Source of the DNA: RGIG4079 sp045576735
Lineage (GTDB): Bacteria; Bacteroidota; Bacteroidia; Bacteroidales; Muribaculaceae
NCBI GenBank assembly: GCA_045576735.1
Contig: JAZNGZ010000095.1
Span: forward strand, 1-64,000
Length of the DNA stretch: 64,000 bases
Direction: 5' to 3'
The first letter of the stretch is position 1, and each line of letters starts with the position of its first letter. The notes beneath the pieces were generated by a model that had not been told where the DNA came from, did no database searches, and worked only from the letters and a program-made list of their open reading frames with translations. Positions 34,010-43,074 of the stretch are shown here, piece by piece. Both the position numbers and the translations under genes were made by a program.

Positions 34010-35377
34010 TTATTTCTTTTCTTCAGCTTCTTTAGCTCCATATTTGGGGTCAATGTGCTTATGTACAAGAGCAGTAACAGCCCATGTTGCAAAGTTACAA
34101 GCAAGTACCCACCAGAAGAAGTTAATATATGAATTACCTAACAATTCTTCTTTGATATAACCGGCAGCCATACCTGGAAGCATCATACCAAGCGCCATGA
34201 ATGCTGTACAGATTGCATAGTGAGATGTTTTATAAGGACCATCAGCAAAGTACATCATATAAAGCATAAATGCTGTGAAACCGAATCCATAAGCAAATTG
34301 TTCAAGAACGATTGCACTGAAGGTGATAATCTTACCTCCAATTTCAGAATAATCAGGTTGTACATTTGAAAGGATAATATAAGCCACACAGTTGAGTGAA
34401 GTAGCAAGAGCCATTGGCCAAATCCATTTCTTAAGACCACCTCTTGAAGCACAAATACCACCGATGATACCACCAATAGTAAGACCGATAATAGCAAGTG
34501 TACCATAAGCAAAACCGACTTCGGTTTGAGTCATTCCAAGACCACCGGCATCGCGAGATGCAAGAAGGAATGGTTGACAAAGTTTCACTACTTGAGCTTC
34601 GGGAAGACGATAAAGAAGCATAAACAACATTGCAAGCACAACGTGTTTCTTTTGGAAGAATGTCACAAATGAGCCAGAGAATTCTTTAACAATATCGCCA
34701 ATACTTTTCTTCTTAGAATCACCACCACCAACGGCTTTATCGGCTGCAGGTGCAGGAAGTATGAACGCATGATAAAGTGATACTACTGCAAAAAATGCAG
34801 CGCAAATGATTACTGTATATTTCCAACCAAGAGCTACATCACCGGTTTGAGTTTGGAGAATACCAGCAAGAATAACAAGACCACCTTGACCAAATACGTT
34901 GGCACAACGATAGAATGTAGAACGTATACCTACAAACATACTTTGTTCTGATGTGTTAAGTGCAATCATGTAGAAACCATCAGAAGCGATGTCGTGAGTT
35001 GCAGAACAGAATGCTGTAATAAAATAGAAGAATAGACATAACATAAATGCACTTACAGGAAGTCCATTAGCGATTTCTTCTTTATTAGGTAATGGGAGAG
35101 TAAATGCAATAGCAGCAAGACCTACTGCCACACAAATTTGCATTGTAACTGTCCACCAACGTTTTGTACGAATAATATCCACGATTGGGCCCCAGAAAGG
35201 TTTGATTACCCAAGGGAGATACAACCAACCGGTGTAAAGAGTAGCGTCGGTTTCCGACATACCAAGTTGCGTAAAGAGAACCATTGTCACCATATTGATG
35301 AAGATAAATGGAATCCCTTGTGCAAAATAGAGCGTAGGAATCCACGCCCAAGGATTGCGTTTTGTTGCTTTAGCCAT
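34010..35377 (-). CDS. ampG: AmpG-like muropeptide permease
   Basis: 455 residues, about 12-14 membrane helices, MFS/PAT type. The opening NPWAWIPTLYFAQGIPFIFI followed by GWLYLPWVIKPFWGPIVD matches the AmpG family, which imports GlcNAc-anhydroMurNAc and its peptides into the cytoplasm. It sits between SpoIID (23 bp upstream) and namZ (2 bp downstream). Together with the DUF5009 protein, the operon may have two sugar importers, one for disaccharides and one for monosaccharides; this division is inference. Confidence 0.85.
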   Translation of the reverse strand: MAKATKRNPWAWIPTLYFAQGIPFIFINMVTMVLFTQLGMSETDATLYTGWLYLPWVIKPFWGPIVDIIRTKRWWTVTMQICVAVGLAAIAFTLPLPNKEEIANGLPVSAFMLCLFFYFITAFCSATHDIASDGFYMIALNTSEQSMFVGIRSTFYRCANVFGQGGLVILAGILQTQTGDVALGWKYTVIICAAFFAVVSLYHAFILPAPAADKAVGGGDSKKKSIGDIVKEFSGSFVTFFQKKHVVLAMLFMLLYRLPEAQVVKLCQPFLLASRDAGGLGMTQTEVGFAYGTLAIIGLTIGGIIGGICASRGGLKKWIWPMALATSLNCVAYIILSNVQPDYSEIGGKIITFSAIVLEQFAYGFGFTAFMLYMMYFADGPYKTSHYAICTAFMALGMMLPGMAAGYIKEELLGNSYINFFWWVLACNFATWAVTALVHKHIDPKYGAKEAEEKK

Positions 35378-35400
35378 TTTCTTATTCTTTATTTAATTTA

Positions 35401-36717
35401 TTAATATAATTCTTTGATGTCGGCGTCTACAAAGTAGTGTAAAAGGATTTCTTTGTAGTCATAACCTTTAGCTCCCATTACGGCAGCACCAATTTGGCAA
35501 AGACCTACACCATGACCCCACCCTGCACCTTTGAGAGTGAAAGTTGATGGAAGTCCGTTTGCATCATTTTCGCCTTTTTCCACCACGAAAGCAGAGCTAT
35601 AGAGGTGAGAAGGAGAAAGAGTGCGACGAATCTCAAGTTCTTTACCTATAGTAAGAGTTTTGTTTGTGCCTACGATTTTGAGTTTGTAAAGTCGGCCTGA
35701 AGTACCACGAGCGATGGGAACAAGGTCAACAATATTACCATAATCCATGCCTGAGCGTTCTTTCACCAATTTAGAAATTTCTTCTTGAGTGTAAGTAACT
35801 TCCCAGCGATAGAAGTCGGTAGTTTCTTGGTCGTAGTTATTTAAAACTTGCGAAAGGATTTCAGCATCAGAAGTGTTACAATGCGCTTCGGGACGAGTCA
35901 AAATCCATTCACGAGCATTTTCTTCAATAGTCAAGTCGGGGAAATCTGTTTCATTTTCACCGTCGCGACGCGCTGCAAGGTAATCATAGTGGATAGGTTC
36001 CCAGCAGTTTTCAAATTCTTCATAAACGCCACCACAGCATTTAGAGAAGCGAGCGTCGCAAAGATTTTCACCGTCCATCAACACTTGTCCACGAGTAGCT
36101 TCGATAGCTTTTGCTACTTGAGGAGTAGATGCACGGGTGATACCTTGATAACGTTGACAGTGGTCGTCGGCACACACATCAAAGTTAATGTGATCTTCGC
36201 GGTCATACCACTTAATCATTTCATCATCAGATGTTTTTTCAACAGCCGAATATTGTTCGCCTGCGTCAACGATACGTTTGTTTTTATCAATTTGAGCTAA
36301 TAACCAGCTACGCGAAATCACGGCATGAGCCTTGAGCAATTCGAGCGAAGCTGTAGCACTCATTTCAGATGAAATTACGCTCAACAAATAGTCTTCAACA
36401 CCTAATATATTAATAGGAGTGATTTTACCATTTTCGACGATAAGTTTGAGCGCACCTTTGAAACGTTGATTTTCTTTACGTTCCCAGTGGAAGTTTACCC
36501 CAATGGTCACATCTTCAAGCCAAAAGGAAACTTCATCGTTTGCTGGTTCAAAAAATAGTTCGGTATATTCTTTATTGTTCCAAATAATAGATTTACCATC
36601 GGTGGTAGCCACTTGGCTACCACTGACAGTATTATCTGAAACATGGAAATCACCGTCGAGGATAAATTTAACCTCTGCGGCACTCATGATGCCGACCTTA
36701 ATTTTGGGTTCTTCCAT
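35401..36717 (-). CDS. SpoIID/LytB-domain protein without signal peptide
   Basis: 438 residues. SpoIID signatures are present: LGVEDYLLSVISSEMSATAS with Glu118 at the position of the catalytic Glu of SpoIID, LLKAHAVISRSWLLAQ, and GWGHGVGLCQIGAAVMGAKG near the end. SpoIID cleaves peptidoglycan glycan strands stripped of peptides, leaving anhydroMurNAc ends. The first 20 residues (MEEPKIKVGIMSAAEV) contain no signal or membrane segment, which would leave this enzyme in the cytoplasm, beside imported muropeptides. The start is fixed by a 12-bp spacing from the preceding gene and by domain content. A missed export signal cannot be excluded. Confidence 0.88.
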   Translation of the reverse strand: MEEPKIKVGIMSAAEVKFILDGDFHVSDNTVSGSQVATTDGKSIIWNNKEYTELFFEPANDEVSFWLEDVTIGVNFHWERKENQRFKGALKLIVENGKITPINILGVEDYLLSVISSEMSATASLELLKAHAVISRSWLLAQIDKNKRIVDAGEQYSAVEKTSDDEMIKWYDREDHINFDVCADDHCQRYQGITRASTPQVAKAIEATRGQVLMDGENLCDARFSKCCGGVYEEFENCWEPIHYDYLAARRDGENETDFPDLTIEENAREWILTRPEAHCNTSDAEILSQVLNNYDQETTDFYRWEVTYTQEEISKLVKERSGMDYGNIVDLVPIARGTSGRLYKLKIVGTNKTLTIGKELEIRRTLSPSHLYSSAFVVEKGENDANGLPSTFTLKGAGWGHGVGLCQIGAAVMGAKGYDYKEILLHYFVDADIKELY

Positions 36718-36729
36718 TAGTTTGTGTTA

Positions 36730-37659
36730 TTACTTAATGTTGTTAACAATTTCTTCAACGTCTTCTTTTGCAAGACAAAGTTCGTTGAATACTACTTTAA
36801 CTAATTCAGCATCAAGCTTGTTGAAGTCTTTTTCAAGAGGAGTGATAAACACACCACCCATATCAACAGAAGCAGGGCTGAGAAGCATTTTATCATCACC
36901 TTCAGTGCCATAGAACGATGGACGGTGTTGTTTGCGAGGAATAACCACAAGACGCACACCGGCAGGAGTTGCATAGCAAAGAAGATTCATCATTGGTTCT
37001 TTTTCACCTTCGGGAACAGGGATTGCATCGTAAAGACGAGCAAACAAGCGTTCACCTGCTTGAGGATCGTTAGAATCAATTACAAACACATTGAGAGGGA
37101 GTGAATCGCACACTGCGAGCACTGCATCACCATCGGTAGCAACAGTTTTAAGTTCTGCTCCGTCAAGAGCATCACCTATTGTGAGGAAGTCGCTATTACC
37201 TGCTTGGAAGTGCATATGATCGGGAGCCGAAGCACCACATTTAGGACCATTGTAGAACACAGTGTAACCGTCAAGATCCTTCGCAAGGCTCATCATGTCG
37301 GCAATGCGGCCTTTGATGAGTTGGTCAACGTGTCCCATATCGGGGATAGTCAAGTGACGAGGGAAGATAGGGAATGGGTTGATAAGGATAATATAACCAT
37401 TGCCCCACTCTATGCCACGTTGCACAGAAGGACGATTTTCGGCACAAAGGAAACATTTACGTTCTTTGAGCGATTTAGCATCAACCTTAGCCGATGATGA
37501 AACGATACGTGCAGGGTTGAATTGCACTTTGATTTTCATTCCATCAACGTCAAGTTCTTTTACCTTAACGCCTTTAAGCGCTTCAAAGTTATCAGCGGCA
37601 GTTTGCCATTCGGCAAGCTGCTCGCCAATAAATTTGTTTACCATTTCAGTATTAACCAC
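36730..37659 (-). CDS. DUF4922 protein, HIT/GalT-like nucleotidyltransferase
   Basis: 309 residues, cytoplasmic. A Cys pair (CFLCAENRP, Cys69 and Cys72) is followed by INPFPIFPRHLTIP and then by APDHMHFQAG, an H-x-H-x-Q motif at 148-152. In the HIT/GalT superfamily that motif carries the histidine that takes up a nucleotide during transfer or phosphorolysis; the NPFP and RHLTIP blocks also recall GalT and ADP-sugar phosphorylases. A nucleotidyl transfer or phosphorolysis of a sugar nucleotide is therefore plausible. The substrate is unknown. It starts 11 bp after the glycosyltransferase gene and precedes SpoIID by 12 bp. Confidence 0.82.
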   Translation of the reverse strand: MVNTEMVNKFIGEQLAEWQTAADNFEALKGVKVKELDVDGMKIKVQFNPARIVSSSAKVDAKSLKERKCFLCAENRPSVQRGIEWGNGYIILINPFPIFPRHLTIPDMGHVDQLIKGRIADMMSLAKDLDGYTVFYNGPKCGASAPDHMHFQAGNSDFLTIGDALDGAELKTVATDGDAVLAVCDSLPLNVFVIDSNDPQAGERLFARLYDAIPVPEGEKEPMMNLLCYATPAGVRLVVIPRKQHRPSFYGTEGDDKMLLSPASVDMGGVFITPLEKDFNKLDAELVKVVFNELCLAKEDVEEIVNNIK

Positions 37660-37670
37660 GGTCGTAGGAA

Positions 37671-39131
37671 TTATTTGTTTTTGTTTAATTCAACACGAGC
37701 TTGAAGTTCCCAAGTACGGATGCGGTCCTTGTAAAGGTTGTTAGCATTAGTCTTGTTGATATCCAAAGCGTGGTCAGAGTTATCTTCCCAACGACGGCAG
37801 TAATAAACTACATCATAAACACGGCCAATTTGATAATGACGAGAGAATGCAAGACCGAGTGCATAGTCTTCACCATAACTTGTGTTAGGCACATTGATTT
37901 CACGAAGCATTGGAGTATAGAATGCGCGTGGAGCACCAAGACCATTGATACGAAGTGCATTATTGCGGCCATTTTCAGGTGTCCATTCTTTGTGGTCGAT
38001 TACACCGGGAGGAATCATTTGCATATTGATGTCGGTAAGCATATAAGTACCTACTACCATTGAGCAATTTTGTTCGTAGAATGCGGCAACCATCTTAGCA
38101 AGAGTATTTTCATCAGAGTAAACGTCGTCAGAGTCAAGTTGAACAGCGAATTTACCACATTTTGGGTGATTTACACCTGCATTCCAGCAACCACCGATAC
38201 CGAGGTCATCACGTTCTGGAATGATGTGGATAAGACGTTCGTCATCTTTGAATTCATCGATTGCTTCAGTTGTACCATCAGTACTACCATTGTCGATAAT
38301 GATGAGGTTGAATTTGAAATCAGTTTTTTGAGCAAGAACACTCTTGATAGCATCACGAACTGTGCGAACACGGTTGCGAACAGGAATGATAACTGATGCT
38401 TCATATTCAAAGTCACCTTGGTTGAAGTTAATTTCTTCAAATTTTGGTTCAAGATAACCGCCGATTTTTTTGAGGTGGTCGGTACAAGCTTGTTCCATTT
38501 CAATTTGCACACCACGATTTTTTGGGTCTACATAGCTAAAGTGAGATTCACCTTCAGTAGCTACAGGAAGAGCAATTTCAGTGTAAAGATATTCATTAAT
38601 ATGAACAAGGTCGCCTTGACGAGACACTTTTAAACGAAGGTCATAAAGACCGGCTGCAGTATATTCCACATCAATTTCGGCTGCAGCAACTTTCAATGCT
38701 TTTGTGCAGAAGAAAAGAACTGAACCAAAGTTGAAATCATCGCGAAGTGAACCGAATTGATAGTCAATTACAGGAGCATTAGATTTTTTACCTTCAACAA
38801 CTTGATAGTTGTCAGCATAAACCATAGCAGCTTTAGAGTCACCGGCAAGACGAACCATACGTTCGAGAGCCAAATAACCCATTACAAGATTGTTATACTT
38901 AGTATAAAGAAGTGTGTAATCGCCTTCAGCTGCAGCAGCGATTTTTTTCATGGTAGCTGAGCTATTAAGAGCATCGATGTTGATAACTTCACAACCTTCT
39001 ACGGCAGCGGCGTTAGCATCTGTGGCAAGAAGGAAGATTTTTGTCACTAAAGCATTTTGACGAAGGCCGTCAACAGTTGCTTGCACTTGCTGAGCGTCAG
39101 CATAAGGGATAAAACAGTTGATAGTTTTCAT
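37671..39131 (-). CDS. Family 2 glycosyltransferase with degenerate second domain
   Basis: 486 residues, soluble. Residues about 245-486 are a regular GT2 domain: ASVIIPVRNRVRTVRDAIKS, LIIIDNGSTDGTTEAI, and the metal site VQLDSDDVY. Residues 1 to about 215 look like an eroded copy of the same fold (INCFIPYADAQQVQATVDGL, then FLLATDANA and DYTLLYTKYNNLV), with no DxD. No membrane helix is present. GT2 enzymes transfer a sugar from a nucleotide donor. The acceptor is unknown; the operon context suggests an amino sugar, which is inference. It lies 52 bp after the amidase-like gene. Confidence 0.85.
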   Translation of the reverse strand: MKTINCFIPYADAQQVQATVDGLRQNALVTKIFLLATDANAAAVEGCEVINIDALNSSATMKKIAAAAEGDYTLLYTKYNNLVMGYLALERMVRLAGDSKAAMVYADNYQVVEGKKSNAPVIDYQFGSLRDDFNFGSVLFFCTKALKVAAAEIDVEYTAAGLYDLRLKVSRQGDLVHINEYLYTEIALPVATEGESHFSYVDPKNRGVQIEMEQACTDHLKKIGGYLEPKFEEINFNQGDFEYEASVIIPVRNRVRTVRDAIKSVLAQKTDFKFNLIIIDNGSTDGTTEAIDEFKDDERLIHIIPERDDLGIGGCWNAGVNHPKCGKFAVQLDSDDVYSDENTLAKMVAAFYEQNCSMVVGTYMLTDINMQMIPPGVIDHKEWTPENGRNNALRINGLGAPRAFYTPMLREINVPNTSYGEDYALGLAFSRHYQIGRVYDVVYYCRRWEDNSDHALDINKTNANNLYKDRIRTWELQARVELNKNK

Positions 39132-39183
39132 TGTAAATGTATTAATAAAATGATTTGTAATTATTTAATATTAATTATTTCGA

Positions 39184-42100
39184 TTATTTTTTCTTTGATT
39201 TCTTTTTAGAATTATCTCTATCAATACCCGATTTATGGTTAGTGAAAAAATCGAGCGTTGACTTCATCAAATGATTGCGTTGTGACTGGTCGACAATTGT
39301 TTCAAATGGGAAACCAATTACCACTGTTTGATACATTCCGTTATCGCAAGCCACGCCTCCAATGAGGTTATTTTCGGTATAACGCATTATTGTGGCACCT
39401 TTTTTATCATCGGCAGGATAGAATGAATCGGGCGATTCAACCACATAACATGTATCGTTTAATTCATTGCTAAATTTATATTCTCCATTATTAAACTCAC
39501 TAAAACGAGATTGCACGTGGTATGCTTCGCCTGTGATACTAGCTTGACCGGTGCGCCATTTATATCCAAGCACTTCGGCAGCAAATTTTTGGTCGGCTTC
39601 GAGAGTAGCTTGGTCGGCCAATGAGTTATCCCAAAGGTCTGTTGCCACATATGCTCCCGACACAAACATATCTGTTCCTTCATTTGCCAAGGAGCGTAAA
39701 CGATTTTGCAATGCCACAGGGAATGTTTTGTATTTTGTGCCATATGCACCTGTTCCCACTTTTATTTCTTTTTGTTTACCAAGAATAAGGTCAACAATTT
39801 CAGGTTTATCGTTGGCACCGGCAAATGCTTCGACACTTGACGACACAAATGAATAACCGGCATCGGCAATCGATACCCCATGACAATATACAAAGTCGAA
39901 AGTGTTACCGGCAATCACCTTTGTTTCATAGTTGGCACGGCTTGCACCAAATCCGGCTGCGTCATCGTCCATCCAAGGGATATTGCGACGGAATTCTGTT
40001 TGCTCGCCAATATAACTTATGTCGTAGAGATATGGCACACCATGGTCTTTGCGGTCATTAAATCCGGCAATGTTACCCGCTTCAAACCAATCGGGAGCCG
40101 ACACACGAGTAAAACCATTTACGATTGTTACCGATTTTGCTTCTTTACCTTTATCACAAAGCGCAAGCACCTCTGATGGGAAACTTACGCCCCCTGCATT
40201 TGCTGCAATAATGCGATAAGAATGTATTTTGTCATCGCTAACGTTTGCGATGTATTCATTTTTGTCAACTTTTGCAATTTCACGGAATTCGCCATCGCCA
40301 ATACGTTCTTCAACGATATAGAATGAAGGCATTGCTGTTGCTTCTTGCTTATCTTCGGTTGCTTGCCATGACAATAGATATTTACCATTTTCTTTTTTGT
40401 TTATGGCAAAAGCTCGGATTGGTAATGGTTGTACCACATAAGGACGATTGTCGCGATTTGCGATAAATTCAAGCATCCCCTTATATATTGAACGGCTCAC
40501 AGTGAAACGGAAAGAAGGGTCAAGACCATATTTCATGTCGGCAAAGTTTTGGTGCGAGAGCAACTCAAGCAACAATGCCGGCACTTGAGGCACACGAGCC
40601 TCATAATAAGTTTTATCCCACATAGCACGGCGAGTCCAACGAGGTTCATAATTTGCACGTATGTCACCTACAATGTTTGTGGCAATGCTATCGGTCAACA
40701 TTCGAGAAGCATATCGAGGAGTACCGTTGGCATATGTTCCGCCATTATCACTGTAATAAATGCTCAATGTGCCGATGATTGAATCATTCATTGTTGTACC
40801 GGCATCGGTGTGGAACGCAAGCGACAAATCGATTGGAATATTCAATCCTTGGTGATTTGGCAACATTGACGAGCCACCGGTCAAATAATTCACCCATGCC
40901 CCACGAGCTTTATAGTCGTCGGTATAGTCATTCACATTGTCCGATGGAGTGTAGATTGAATCGGGAACACCGGCCCATTGCATCCAATAGCGAGCAGCTT
41001 CGGTAAATCGTGGATATTCACTTTTTACATACTCATAGTTAATTCCGGGTTCGCCACCCTCTTTAACTTTACGAGCCACATTTCCCATACCTCCGCCAAT
41101 CTTTACAGCATCGGCTGTTACTACCGATCCTTCTACCGCTGAGGTATTGACAAGTTCAATTACCGGAGCTCCATCACCCTTTGCATCAAAACTGAAATGA
41201 CCGAGATAAATCCATGTGCCACCACCCATTTGTTGGTTCACCTTAAATTCTTTCACCCCACTACGAGAATGAATGCGATAAGTGGCATCGGGTGCGCTGT
41301 TGGGTAATGTTGCATACGACACATAGACTGCATACTTACCAGCTACAGGCAAATTGGGAGACCATGTTGCTGTTGACGCTTTCTCACCGGGCTTCACTGT
41401 AGATATTACTCTCACTTTACCTTCAGCAAATGGATTGTCGCCATTTTCAAGTACTGCTTTATTGTACGCAAATCCTTTCACCTCAGCATCAGTCCAAGAT
41501 TGAGCGCCAATAGTTTCAGCATAAGATGATTGAGCAAATCCTCCATCGCGATCCACAATCACCTCATTAATGTTGATGTCGCGTTCGCGTGGACTCATCA
41601 CATAAGCACCTGCGTTTTCAAGCATAGGCATCAAGAAAGGCACAACGTAACTTTGAGTGTAAAGGTCTTCAACTGTTTCAAATATTCGTGCACGCTGCCA
41701 TTCCCAACGATTTAGTTTAGGCTCAAAATACCACCCATGACTCTGCCACATGGCGATATTATTACCTTCTAACCCCGATGGAGCTTCCACGCCCTCAACG
41801 GGTGTAATGAAGCGATTCTTTTCGGTAGGTGCATTCACCTGTTCATAAGAGACTGTTAAAAAATCATCAAGATTGTGTTTTCCAGCATATATAGTTACAT
41901 CATAGTCTTTACATTTATCGCCAACTATCAATAATACAGCATTTTTCATATCCTTAAGCGCTATCGAATCTATTGAGTGATAGCCAACCATATCGTTACA
42001 TGTGACTGTTACAATCTTTTTATCATCATCAACCGAGACCGACTCTACTTTAAATGCGCCCACATTTGAGCACTTTGGCTGCAATGCATTAAATACATTT

Positions 42101-42192
42101 AACACACTATCTTCCATGGTATTAGCCCATGAAAGACTTGACACACCCATTGCTAGCAACAGGATTATATTTTTCAAATTAAAATATTTCAC
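39184..42192 (-). CDS. Exported amidase-like protein with inserted golvesin domain
   Basis: 1002 residues with a signal peptide (IILLLAMGVSSLSWA). Parts of an Amidase_3 fold are spread out: SHGWY with His152, TVEDLYTQ with Glu175, LENAGAYVMSPRERD, then after an insertion of about 250 residues IDLSLAFHTDAG (metal His) and ALLLELLSHQNF (catalytic Glu region). The insertion (about 215-385) resembles a golvesin C-terminal-like beta domain. The family is often mislabelled xanthan lyase. A fibronectin-like region and a second alpha/beta domain follow. It likely releases peptides from peptidoglycan. The C-terminus is Lys-rich (NSKKKSKKK) and has no T9SS domain. First gene of the salvage operon. Confidence 0.8.
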   Translation of the reverse strand: MKYFNLKNIILLLAMGVSSLSWANTMEDSVLNVFNALQPKCSNVGAFKVESVSVDDDKKIVTVTCNDMVGYHSIDSIALKDMKNAVLLIVGDKCKDYDVTIYAGKHNLDDFLTVSYEQVNAPTEKNRFITPVEGVEAPSGLEGNNIAMWQSHGWYFEPKLNRWEWQRARIFETVEDLYTQSYVVPFLMPMLENAGAYVMSPRERDININEVIVDRDGGFAQSSYAETIGAQSWTDAEVKGFAYNKAVLENGDNPFAEGKVRVISTVKPGEKASTATWSPNLPVAGKYAVYVSYATLPNSAPDATYRIHSRSGVKEFKVNQQMGGGTWIYLGHFSFDAKGDGAPVIELVNTSAVEGSVVTADAVKIGGGMGNVARKVKEGGEPGINYEYVKSEYPRFTEAARYWMQWAGVPDSIYTPSDNVNDYTDDYKARGAWVNYLTGGSSMLPNHQGLNIPIDLSLAFHTDAGTTMNDSIIGTLSIYYSDNGGTYANGTPRYASRMLTDSIATNIVGDIRANYEPRWTRRAMWDKTYYEARVPQVPALLLELLSHQNFADMKYGLDPSFRFTVSRSIYKGMLEFIANRDNRPYVVQPLPIRAFAINKKENGKYLLSWQATEDKQEATAMPSFYIVEERIGDGEFREIAKVDKNEYIANVSDDKIHSYRIIAANAGGVSFPSEVLALCDKGKEAKSVTIVNGFTRVSAPDWFEAGNIAGFNDRKDHGVPYLYDISYIGEQTEFRRNIPWMDDDAAGFGASRANYETKVIAGNTFDFVYCHGVSIADAGYSFVSSSVEAFAGANDKPEIVDLILGKQKEIKVGTGAYGTKYKTFPVALQNRLRSLANEGTDMFVSGAYVATDLWDNSLADQATLEADQKFAAEVLGYKWRTGQASITGEAYHVQSRFSEFNNGEYKFSNELNDTCYVVESPDSFYPADDKKGATIMRYTENNLIGGVACDNGMYQTVVIGFPFETIVDQSQRNHLMKSTLDFFTNHKSGIDRDNSKKKSKKK

Positions 42193-42236
42193 GTTCGGTT
42201 TATCAGATTGTTAACAGTCCTTACTATGATTATTTA

Positions 42237-42244
42237 CAAAGATA
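42237..42244 (-). promoter_or_regulatory. -7 box of the peptidoglycan-salvage operon
   Basis: Minus-strand TATCTTTG, an exact TAnnTTTG match, 44 bp before the ATG at 42192; TTG at 42270-42268 is 23 bp upstream. This is the only strong promoter seen ahead of the ten-gene run. A second weaker box (AATCTTTG, 42255-42248) overlaps the spacer. Confidence 0.65.
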
Positions 42245-42330
42245 ATACAAAGATTAAATTAAATCACCAAAATTAAAGAAAAAAATCTCCAATTAAATAT
42301 TTATTAAGTTTTAACTACATTTTTTCAATA

Positions 42331-43029
42331 TCAAGGTCTAACCACAAAGTGTACTTCATAATCAGTAACAGAACCACCACCCATGCTCATAAATCCTCCG
42401 ACTTGTTTTGTTTCAAAGGGCTCTACTATTACAGAGAAATTTTTCCAACCATTATATTCAGATAAAATTCTTCCTCCAACAGCCAATACTGTTTCAGATT
42501 CATTCGTAACCTTTAAGCAATCAACACCTCCCCAACCATCATCGCCAATTTCATAAGTCAAACAATCCTCAAATTTTTTATCGGAAATTGGCATCACTCC
42601 AAGAGATTTAACTTTTAAAAGTTGCCATTTACCATTCTCCAACACATATGAAATCTGAGCCTTTGCGTCACATTTATTATTTGCCGATGACAATACCATC
42701 GTAGCAACAAACTCATAGTCATTATCTGAATCAGATAGTACTTCTGCAATTTGAAAATCACTAATCTGACCTTCAGCTATCTCCCAATACCAACCTTCTT
42801 TACGATAACCTTCACTTAAGCCTTCGGATAATTTATGTCCAATCAAATCATACTGAATTTTTTTCACTCCCGGCTTTTTTCCTTCGGAATGTTTTACACT
42901 TGAATTTGACTCGACCTCAACGGCTTCATCATCATGATGATTATTTCCTCTATTTACTTCATACGAACTACCGCCACATGAAACCAAGACAAAAAGCAAA
43001 ATTGCAAAAAGAAAATTTTTCATATCCAT
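42331..43029 (-). CDS. Lipoprotein of unknown function
   Basis: 232 residues. The N-terminus (FAILLFVLVSCGGSS) has a lipobox with the lipidated Cys at about 18, followed by a charged linker with acidic and His/Asp stretches (about 24-50). The rest appears beta-rich, with GGFMSMGGGSVTDYEVHFVV at the end. I do not recognise the family. It follows the second sugar kinase by 45 bp on the same strand and may be its operon partner; it is separated from the salvage operon by that operon's promoter. Confidence 0.7.
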   Translation of the reverse strand: MDMKNFLFAILLFVLVSCGGSSYEVNRGNNHHDDEAVEVESNSSVKHSEGKKPGVKKIQYDLIGHKLSEGLSEGYRKEGWYWEIAEGQISDFQIAEVLSDSDNDYEFVATMVLSSANNKCDAKAQISYVLENGKWQLLKVKSLGVMPISDKKFEDCLTYEIGDDGWGGVDCLKVTNESETVLAVGGRILSEYNGWKNFSVIVEPFETKQVGGFMSMGGGSVTDYEVHFVVRP

Positions 43030-43074
43030 ATTAATCTATCTTAAACTATATCTAACACCTAAAAAACATCTTTA

